Assembly: GCA_026873275.1 (NCBI GenBank)
Contig: JANTUC010000007.1
Location: 1,922,001 to 1,986,000, forward strand
DNA length: 64,000 nt
Reading direction: 5' to 3'
Source of the DNA: Pseudopithomyces maydicus
Lineage: Eukaryota > Ascomycota > Dothideomycetes > Pleosporales > Didymosphaeriaceae
The position numbers were made by a program, and so were the translations under genes. Positions 56,224 through 64,000 of this stretch are shown in pieces (position 1 is the stretch's first letter; every line of letters begins with the position of its first letter). The notes under the pieces were generated by a model. It made no database searches. It saw nothing but the letters and a program-made list of their open reading frames with translations, and was not told the origin of the DNA.

Positions 56224-56418
56224 TCAAGAAATGCCCCCACATGTTCTTGCGAATCGAGATTGAATTCGATGCCGAATGAGTTGCAGAATTATACGATTGC
56301 AGTTACGAAGGCGGATATTTGTTTGTTTGAGGTGCTGCAGAATAAGAGCCTTGCAAATTTGGCGCAGGTTACGGCTGCAAAGAACACAGTTGTTAAGGCG
56401 GCAGGGTTCGAGGTTTGA
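56224..56418 (+). pseudogene. Possible coding relic
   Basis: One frame with an ATG at 56269 reads LQNYTIAVTKADICLFEVLQNK, then SLANLAQVTAAKNTVVKAAGFEV and a TGA. Composition is protein-like and amphipathic. Upstream the frame closes at 56221 and no partner exon is obvious. It may be the end of a decayed small secreted protein gene. Weak call. Confidence 0.2.
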
Positions 56419-57084
56419 GCACGATTTAGGGATTGAATATAGTCAGCGGTGTTTAAAAATGGAAAGATGTATGTGCAATGAAGCAGGAAATTTGGCATTG
56501 GTTGGCGTTGGCGTTGGTGTTGCAGGTGGTGATGAAGTGCAAGCCCCGGCTGAGGCGGTCACATATGACAATAAGTACGAGCACTTTTCTTGCCCTATAT
56601 ATGTAGAACAGCTCTCTGTACAGTCAATTCATGTTTAAAGTGCATTAAGACTGCAAAAAGTCTCACTCCGAAAGCCGGAGTGTGGAAAGCAATCCGACAT
56701 TTCCTGCTTTGTAATTTTTCTTTTTAAGTACGAAAAGTATGAAATATAGAATACAGATATCTCATGAGGGATCAGTCCCATATCATTTAACTCGTCATGA
56801 CTCAATGCCGAAGAACTAGACTTTGGCAATTATTCTTAATTTATATTTTTTCTGTCGTTGAAGTCCTCGGAAACTGGGTAGTTGAACCCTCAACAGGATG
56901 AATATATATCTCTAGAAACCCTCGGCTACACTACGTACATTGACCATTGCCTCCCCGTCAAAAGCATTTTGCTTGGGCATACGGTGCGCATTATTCCTTC
57001 AACCTACTTATCTCCCTAGGCCCAAACATTTATTTCTCCACCTCATGTAGCTGTCATTCATAAGAGCCTCTATTCTTATTGATC

Positions 57085-58150
57085 CTACATCATCCAACTC
57101 TCCAACTCCGTCTCGACCCACTCCCACAGTTTCCCGGGCAGCTCTGCGTCTCTTGTGCGGGCGGTCTCGATTTTGGATATTTTGCCGACAGGATCGTAGA
57201 AGGCGCCGCGTTTGATGGAGTCTCGGGGGGTGCTGATGGCATACTGGGAACGAGGTTTAGCTGGGTCGTATGGATTGGGATTTGTGGGTTGAGAGGTACT
57301 TACGAGATTGTTAAAGGAACCTTGCTCTGGTGTCCAGATGCGGCCGAGTTGGCTGGCGTATACAACGATGTGATCTGTAAGCGTAAGGTCGTTGATGAGC
57401 GAGGTGCCGACAACCCCCGGCATGAGACTGAATGCAAGTAGTTTTGGATACCATTTTGCAATCCCGCGGGCATAGAGAATGTTTGCTAGCTTGCTCTTGC
57501 TGTACTGCAAACCACGACCCATCGGCTCCTCCATTGTCGTTTTGAAGCGGTCAAAGTACAATTAGCCCGCACGGAACTCGGTGCTCGAGATATACATAAC
57601 ACGCAAATCCGCACCCGGAAAGTCGGCCGTTTGCTCTAGCAGCGGGAGAAGCTTCTGCGTGAGGATTGGGTGGCCAAGGCGATTAGTAGCAAATTGGATT
57701 TCGTAGCCATCTGTGGACAATCCAGCGAGCCTAAACATGACTTCCGCGTTGGTCATGAACACATCCAGGCGCGAGGAATCGGCGAGGATTTTGTCGGCGG
57801 CAGCCTTGACAGACGCGAGGCTGGCGAGGTCGCGTGCTATGAATGTGATAGCGGTTGTAGGAGCAGCTTTTCGAACGCGCTTGTCGACTGCTTCGGCGGA
57901 TTTGGTATTGTGGCCTAAGTTTGTGCTTTCATAGTTCTTCGGCAATTTCGGCGCCTGTGCCTGCGGTGCCTGCAGCGGCGGACTTAGATACCGGCCGCAT
58001 TTTCCGAAGCTGGAAATCGGACCATGTCCTACCACCTGTGATGAGAATGACTCGGTCCGTCAATCCAGGAATGATCCTTTTGTCGAAATGGCCGCCTGGC
58101 AGACTTTTGATTTGTAGCGCTCTGTAGGCGCCAACTATGGATGGAAGGAG
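57085..58150 (-). pseudogene. Short-chain dehydrogenase/reductase pseudogene
   Basis: Remnant of an NAD(P)-dependent SDR. Reading on the minus strand: IPGLTDRVILITGG (start of the Rossmann fold), then a probable intron, TGAEIAEEL followed by TGA, a frame change, SAEAVDKRVRKAAPTTAITFIARDLASLASVKAAADKI, DVFMTNAEVMF (the NAG motif with Gly changed to Glu), then a TAA at 57562-57564 in front of YFDRFKTTMEEP. Next come the catalytic-type YSKSKLANILYA and MPGVVGTSLI, a 60-bp in-frame intron (57303-57244) and a stop at 57085-57087. No ATG precedes the first block. At least two in-frame stops, one frame change and a lost glycine point to true decay, unlike the single missing bases elsewhere. The stops can be explained by C-to-T changes. 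Confidence 0.75.
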
Positions 58151-58857
58151 CGAAGAAGAGGGGAAGGAACGTTGGGCAGCTAAGAGGAGGAGCTTAACAT
58201 CAGTACCCTAACTAATAAACGGTCGAAATACGTGCAGGTTGGAGTGTTTACCGGACAAATACTTATCCGAGACGTCAGTACAAGCGTTAGGCCATCCAAT
58301 ACTGAGCAGGGATGATATAAGGTCAGATCGTTCTGATATACAGGACCAGGGTGCAGCTGGCCAGTCGTAGCTTTACCTACGCACTGATCAAGTGCTTACC
58401 CCAACCGTAGCCAACTTAGACAACCAAGAATAGCTCATGTCGGGATCCTCCTGAGTAGGAAATTCGCTGACTTACTGCAATATCCAGACCATCTCTCCCC
58501 TAGTAAAATATCCCACGGCCAACTTTTCGCTTCCGCCAATGCATTATTTGGGTTCTTCCCACCAGCAATTACTCTACTCCGCTATATTTTGAGCTCCATG
58601 TCAAACAGACGCCGAAGAAGCAAGGGTCTTTTGTCAGTTTGGAATCTTGGCTCATTTCACTCGACGGAGAATGTAGATAGAACTTATTGGCACTCTCTGT
58701 ATGAGGGAAAAATGACATGATGGAGATGTATAGAATAAAGAATAACACAACATCGTCCCAGCGAATGATCGAAAGCGATATACGCGTAAAGAGAGAAAGA
58801 CCTAAAACAAGTGCTCTGCACCTCAAAATGACCGTAATAAACAACGCTTTAGCCTTC
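58151..58857. other. Intergenic region
   Basis: 707 bp between the SDR pseudogene and the cutinase 3' end. No gene seen. Confidence 0.5.
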
Positions 58858-59732
58858 CTAATTCTTCAATACCGCATTGATCTTTCCAATGAGGAACGCG
58901 CCCGCCTCCGCAACATTCACGCCATAGCTGAGATGAGGTGCCAACACCGCCCCCGCAAGATTCCCATCACAAACCGTATCTCTCACGAGACTCCCGCAAA
59001 AGATCTTAATCTTATTCTGCGGAAAGTTAGGAATACGACCTCCGTCCGCCCTATCACAAGTCAGTCAATCAAGCCACTCTCGCAAATCACTGAAATCCCT
59101 CACCTATTCTGCGTATCGCCAAAGGTGACAACCCCAGCAATCTGCCCCATAACATCCGCACTCAAATCTTCAATTGCACGGTGATTAACCGCCGCTCCTT
59201 GCCTAACGCCCACGTATATAAGTAAGCTTCTCGCCATGATACAAAAGGAGGATTTCGCGACGGCACCACTTACGAATAGCCACCCGCTACTATGACGGCG
59301 CTCGGACAGCGTCTATGAACATCATTCAAGATACCGCGCATCTCCAGCTCAGCCGCGAGATCTGTGCCTCCGGGGAGATAATTCGTCGATAGCAGAGCAG
59401 CGTAGTCTACGCCTTCAATCTGGAGGTCTGAGCCGTATTCGCGGCGGAGTTGGTCGCCTAGCGGTTGGCCGACGACCGTACCCTGGAACATTGTTAAGAG
59501 TACATTTAAGGCGGGAGATCGGATTGGGTAGATTTACCATGTTGCCCACTTCGGTGGAGCCTCGAGCCCAGACAAAAACTACTTTTGCGCAGCGGAGGCT
59601 GAGGGAGAACTCGTGCTCCGTGATGGAGGTGCGATCGAGTTGACGGGTGGTGATTGCAAGGGGGATGGCGGCGGTGAGGGCGGGTAGGGTGAGGGCGGGT
59701 AGGGTGAGGGTGAGGAGGTGGTGGAGATACAT
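58858..59732 (-). CDS. Cutinase (secreted serine esterase)
   Basis: Hydrolyses cutin and other esters; the alpha/beta-hydrolase cutinase family used on plant surfaces. Exons 59732-59538, 59482-59274, 59202-59104 and 59050-58858 give 231 residues. It opens with a signal peptide (MYLHHLLTLTLPALTLPALTAA). Family motifs: CAKVVFVWARGSTEVGNMGTVVGQPL, the nucleophile GYSQGA with Ser135 split across an intron, GDTQN, CGSLVRDTVCDG with Asp192, and APHLSYG with His207. Those three form the expected triad. Cysteines at the usual places suggest the family disulfides. Introns are 55, 71 and 53 bp. The gene is intact and isolated, about 700 bp from the SDR pseudogene. Confidence 0.94.
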
Positions 59733-61179
59733 GGTGGTAGTTTGTAGGATTGAAGTGACTGGTTTTTGATAGTTCACCGGGAACTAGAATGAATGTAATT
59801 TTTTGATGGAGTGAGCTTGTGTAAGGCGAGAGTTGCTTGCTGCTCGTGGAACTCGTTGGAAGGAATTTCTAGTCATTTTATATTCTTTTTCTCTCCACGA
59901 TGCCATGTATGCACTGTTCTTGGACTGAAGCATCAGTCATGATTGCCGAGGTAGAGTAAGGCGTTGCTAACATCCAACGTGTGATCAATTATTTCCTCGT
60001 CCTTCGGAAGAAAAATCGCGTCCACTCAGACACAATTCTTTGACGATATCCATGGAGGTACAATGCGTGATCTCGGTTGCTCCCGTTCCATACACCGATA
60101 TTCCATGTAAGCAAATCTCTCGTCAGCCCACATTTCTCACTACCAAGAACATTATATTGCTCAACATATCACGAGGATCACAGCCCTATAAAAATTTGGT
60201 GTTGCCAGAGCTAATGGTAGTTAAGTGTAGCATCGGTGAGCCGAGGCACGCACCACAGTGACATGCATGAGGCTGGATCGAGGCTGTACTAAACATGGAA
60301 CCCTGCGAGAAATAGCACATTTTTGACTACCCGACATCATGATAGGATCGGTTTACCCCACGGACTCGGTACCCCGCAAATCTGCACGAGATCTTTTTGG
60401 CGTTGTTATGGTGTTGGGGAGATATCCTTGACGGAGCTAGGAGGTTAGTCTACTGTGGTTTCACCCTATGGAAGCTTGCACAGGGTTTGACGAGCCGAGG
60501 CAGATCTGTGAACGCGTATTTCAACATCAAAATCCTAGGGTACTTGGCCGATCTGACCCTGGATCTAGTCAGCATGTGCGTGTGTCGGGGTACTTACATC
60601 TGACTGTCGTGAAACCTGCCTTGGCATGTGGAGCATGGCATTCATCTCAAACGCCTAGCCGCTATGCGCAATAAATCAAGCAATGTCTGGTGGCTCTTTT
60701 CGATCTTGAGTGCATTGGTTACAATCCTTGTTGGCGGGTTTACTGCGGAAATAAAGTTTTGGTTGGGACAGATGGACGAAGTTTACACACATAGATAGAA
60801 CGCTCCATAACGCCCTTGTTCTGCTGCTGATAGAAACGTTTTTGTATGCTTGATATCAAGTAATTTTCTGGAACCGGATTCCTAAATAGAACCGGGGCGT
60901 ATTATGTACCTGGATTCTGCACTGTGATCTGAACTGCATGAGGGCGTACTAGAACAGCCACCAGTCCTAGCTTTGTAAGAAACCGCCTTGTCATACACTC
61001 ATGCATGGATATACATTCCTTCCGCGCAACAGTAATCTACACCAACTCACAGAACAAAACAAAACCAAAAGGGTATCCCAACAACAAGCAACCTCTCCCT
61101 CCATCCCTCCACGTCCACCCTCACTAAACATCTCCAAAACACCAGCCCACCCACACCTACCTCCACCACTCTCACCACC
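59733..61179. other. Intergenic region
   Basis: 1.4 kb with the cutinase promoter at its left end and the 3' end of the SRPBCC gene at its right end. No other gene recognised. Confidence 0.5.
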
Positions 61180-61768
61180 CTACTCCACCCCCTCACACCT
61201 CCTCTTCAAATCCTCATTCAACCGATCAAACCCCGGCCCCGCCTTTCTCATCCTATCCGAAAAATTAAACACAAACAACGCCCCCGTGAAATCCTCCCCA
61301 TTCACAAACGTCGTATGCCCCGGCGTAACTTTGCTCGGCTGGAACTCGAAATAGTGTCTCCCGTTGAGGATGTATTTCAGGCCGCCGTCCCAGACGAATC
61401 TCTCGGGGGAGTTTTCCTTTGGGGATGGGCGTTAGCGTGTGGATATGGATACGGGATGAGGTAGTACGCAGTGTGGAGGGATCACGGGGAACGTACAACG
61501 ACGGTGGGATTCATGGTCATGCCTGGCATGGCGACGCGCACGGTGTCGCCTTGTTGGAGAGATTGGCCTGTTTTCCCGGTGGGCGGGTCGATGCTTTTGA
61601 AGTGGGTGGTGTGCCATTGGGACCATTTGGCGAAGTCGAGGAACTGCGTGGGGCGGTGAGTGAGTTGCTTCGAGGCGTGGGGGCGGGGTGGTTGCTTACC
61701 ACTTCTCGGACGCGCGCTGGCGAGGCGGCGATTTCGAGTGGGGCCGCTGCGGCGCGGTATACGACCAT
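61180..61768 (-). CDS. SRPBCC (START-like, polyketide cyclase/dehydrase-type) protein
   Basis: Small helix-grip-fold protein of a kind that binds hydrophobic ligands. Exons 61768-61700, 61643-61497 and 61416-61180 give 150 residues, a normal single-domain length. The order fits the family: APLEIAASPARVREVFLDFAKWSQWH, TGKTGQSLQQGDTVRVAMPGMTMNPTVVENSPERFVWDG, HYFEFQPSKVTPGHTTFVNGEDFTGAL and a C-terminal helix (GFDRLNEDLKRRCEGVE). Introns are 56 and 80 bp, the second with a GCTAAC branch. The start at 61768 is the ATG nearest the fold; a longer in-frame start at 61891 would add about 41 residues of unlikely His/Pro-rich sequence. No ligand can be named. Confidence 0.82.
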
Positions 61769-62826
61769 TATGATGGGTGGTGAGGTTTCGTGGAGGTGGA
61801 GGTGGTGTATGGTGGGTGTATGGGGTATGGTGCTGGGTGGGAACAAGAAGATTCTCGTGATGGGATAAGTGCTCTCGGCTTTGGTATTCACAGTTTCTGG
61901 ATGTTATTCCCGTGTACAGAACAATCGATGTGTAAAAAGATGATTGAAATGCACAACGCGGGAGTCATCCTTCTTATATCTCATTCCAGCATACCGCGCT
62001 GTAGCATACGAACTCGGCGCCCCCATTCCCCGATTAGGAAACGCCGGATCGTCGATGCACTTGTGACATACCGTCTTTATTGCGGCCAACTCACGGGGAG
62101 ACTCTACGCTGCTCATTGGATGCCAAACTTGACACTGCGCCTCGAATTTGCAAATCGAGAGCACTGTTCGTCCGCGACTAGTTAAAAATCTCCTAATAAA
62201 GCGTCCGGTGCACGTCTGGTTCAGCCGAGTCGGAGGAATTGGGCGGGGTACGCGAGGCGCTCGCGAGCGCTGCGCGAGAATGTAGCGAATGCGCTACGGG
62301 TAGAACGAGAAGAAAGAAAGCTAGGATTTTTTGGGAGCTACAGTACATACCATCGTATTTAGCAATGACTATGTATTCACGATTCAGTTGTACATTAGTG
62401 TCAACGAGTATTAGATGGATCAAGCAGGTGATCCAGCATTTCAAGTTCCTGGATGGCGATAACATGCATCACAGCTTTTCCATTAAGGAAAGTTTCACGT
62501 TGCTTCATAACATGCATTAGGGATGAACGTTGTGTGAATGATTTGATTCAGATTTATTTAAATTGATTCGTGATTTCGAACACCGTCTAAGTGCGATTAT
62601 TGAATACAAGAGATGGAAACACTACTTTTGAACCTACAACGCCGAAGCCAGGGTATGAAGAACCATTACATCGCAAATCGCCATGAGTGAGCCAACATTA
62701 AGCCCGTATCATGCTCGACAATACTTCATCCAACCATCTAAACATGGGTAAATGATCATGCAGACATCGTCACTCGAGGCCAGGCAGTCAACCGTTGCAA
62801 TGCATATCCAGGTAACGCTGGGTTAC
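61769..62826. other. Intergenic region with palindromic cluster
   Basis: 1.06 kb. Contains the GC-rich palindromes at about 62248-62300 (separate entry). No gene recognised. Confidence 0.5.
62248..62300. repeat. GC-rich palindrome cluster
   Basis: GCGCTCGCGAGCGC is a perfect 14-bp palindrome. It is followed within 20 bases by GTAGCG-AATG-CGCTAC, a perfect 6-bp stem. Both stand out from the AT-rich surroundings. Confidence 0.6.
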
Positions 62827-63993
62827 CTAGAAAGTTACCTTGGAGCCCTTGAAGTCGTTGAAGCCGCCACGGTTGGTGGAGAAACCACCGCGACCGCCAC
62901 GACCTCCACCACGTCCGCCGCGGCCACCGCGGTCGCCGAAGCCACCACGGCCACCACGACCGCCGCCACGTCCACCGAAGCCACCGCGGCCTCCGCCACG
63001 GCCACCACGGTCACCGCCGCCGTTGTTGTCACGGGCAGAAGCGAAGTCGATGCGGATGTTGCGGCCATCAACGTCCTGTCCGCTCAAACCATCAAGAGCA
63101 GCCTGGGCCTCCTGGACGTTGGCGAACTCAACGTATCCGAAACCCTTGGGGGCACCAGTCTCACGGTCGGTGGGAAGAGAGACACGGGCAATCTCGCCGT
63201 ACTGGCTGAAAGCCTCACCGATGGACTCGTTGGTAGAGTCGAAGGAGAGGTTTCCGATGAACAGAGTGTTGCTGGGAGCGCTGCGCTTGTCACCGAACTG
63301 CTTGGCGCGGGCGGCACCCTTGTCCTGGTTCTGAGGGCGGGGCTGGCTGAAGTCGACGTTCAAGGCACGGCCGTCGAGGTCAGAGTCGTGAAGAGCCTCC
63401 TTGGCCGCCTTAGCAGCGTCGGCGGTTGTGAACTCAACGTAACCGAAACTAAGATCAATGTTAGTAAACGCCAAAGAATACACCAGCATGTCGAGAACAC
63501 GTACCCCTTGGAGCGACCAGACTCGCGGTCGGTGATGATGCGGCAGCCATCAATTGTTCCGTAAGGAGCGAAGGTGGAAGACAGCCACTCCTCGTCGACA
63601 TTCCAGCTAAGGTTGCCAACGAACAAGTTCTTGATGCCCTCCTCACCAGCGGACTCGGTCTTAGTCTTCTTGACAACGGGCTCGGCCTCAGCCTCAGCCT
63701 TGCGCTTCTTGGAGGGAGCCTCCTTCTCGTCGGAGTCGCTGTCGCTGGAGTCGGAGTCAGAGTCAGAGTCGGAGGAGTCGTCAGAGTCAGAAGAAGCCTA
63801 AAGCCTGTTAATATCACAGAGCAGGAAGAAAAAGGGGAGCTCGACATACCTCAGCCTTGGTGGCCTTCTCAGCAGGCTTGGCCTCCTTCTCAGACTCGCT
63901 CTCGGAATCAGAGCTGTCGGAATCAGAGTCAGACGACTCAGACTCCTTAGCGGCACCGTTGGTCTTCGCGGCAGCCTCGGGGGCATCAGCCAT
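62827..63993 (-). CDS. nsr1: Nucleolin-like RNA-binding protein (Nsr1/Gar2 type)
   Basis: Nucleolar protein that, in yeasts, supports pre-rRNA processing and small-subunit assembly. Exons 63993-63850, 63797-63505 and 63448-62827 give 352 residues. Order: an acidic Ser/Asp/Glu N terminus (about residues 15-75) with a basic KKRK nuclear-signal segment; RRM1 (about 106-180; NLFVGNLSW and KGFGYVEF); RRM2 (about 206-285; TLFIGNLSF and KGFGYVEF); then an RGG tail rich in GGRGG and GGFGG, ending GGFNDFKGSKVTF. The serine blocks contain many SDSD/SESE casein-kinase-2-like sites. Introns are 52 and 56 bp. The ATG lies just 7 bases inside the window edge, so the promoter is not visible. Confidence 0.94.
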
Positions 63994-64000
63994 CTCCTCA

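Larger units (their letters stand above)
54010..57084. other. AT-rich intergenic region with a SINE-like element
   Basis: 3.1 kb. Contains the minus-oriented SINE-like copy at 55745-56100 and a short possible coding relic at 56224-56418 (separate entries). Otherwise nothing recognised. Confidence 0.5.

Noticed and set aside
62752..63564. 270-codon plus-strand open frame rich in Thr/Ala/Val
   Set aside because: Antisense shadow of the RGG and RRM coding sequence of the nucleolin-like gene.
1..64000. CRISPR array, prophage or bacterial operon
   Set aside because: Introns in most genes, mould-type gene content and no spaced identical repeats; the short tandem arrays are microsatellites.

Overview
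The window reads as nuclear DNA of a filamentous ascomycete (Pezizomycotina). Genes sit on both strands and carry many short introns of about 46-95 bp with GTANGT-like donors and CTAAC/CTGAC branch sites. The gene set is typical of moulds: cutinase, HET, DUF4188, type IV quinone reductase. The combination suggests Dothideomycetes, but that placement is inference.

Layout: the 3' end of atg6 (1-590); a gene-free stretch with nested inverted repeats; an F-box/LRR-like gene (4.6-6.1 kb); a WrbA-type NAD(P)H:quinone oxidoreductase (7.1-7.9 kb) followed by an in-frame readthrough extension; exopolyphosphatase ppx1 (8.5-9.9 kb); a multi-span membrane protein (10.2-11.6 kb); a cluster of tRNA-derived SINE-like repeats; a small secreted cysteine protein with a 9-nt microexon (13.2-13.9 kb). 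Then comes a housekeeping block from 15.6 to 24.9 kb: borealin/Nbl1, Rpn10, Trs23, a double-UBC-domain E2, Erg26 and a UBE3D-like E2-binding protein. After that: a C2H2 zinc-finger regulator (28.7-31.1 kb), an MFS transporter (32.5-34.1 kb), an NTF2-like protein (35.0-36.9 kb), a HET-domain protein (37.7-40.3 kb) beside a second SINE-like cluster, a 2EXR-like gene (41.8-43.4 kb), a bHLH regulator with a GC-rich upstream region (47.7-49.6 kb), a DUF4188 gene (53.1-54.0 kb), a short-chain dehydrogenase pseudogene (57.1-58.1 kb), a cutinase (58.9-59.7 kb), an SRPBCC protein (61.2-61.8 kb) and a nucleolin-like RRM/RGG protein (62.8-64.0 kb).

The genes are independently transcribed, not an operon. 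Three ubiquitin-system genes (rpn10, the double E2 and the UBE3D-like gene) lie within 8 kb. Accessory genes (secreted protein, HET, SDR pseudogene, cutinase) lie in or beside the repeat-bearing or gene-poor stretches.

The most interesting signal is the TGA-CTA-G stop context of the quinone oxidoreductase. It is followed by 66 open in-frame codons ending in a CaaX-like Cys-Val-Val-Gln. This could give a membrane-targeted isoform by translational readthrough. A caution for users of this sequence: six otherwise well-conserved genes carry seven apparent frameshifts, every one a missing base and most at a homopolymer run. That pattern looks more like sequence error than gene decay.
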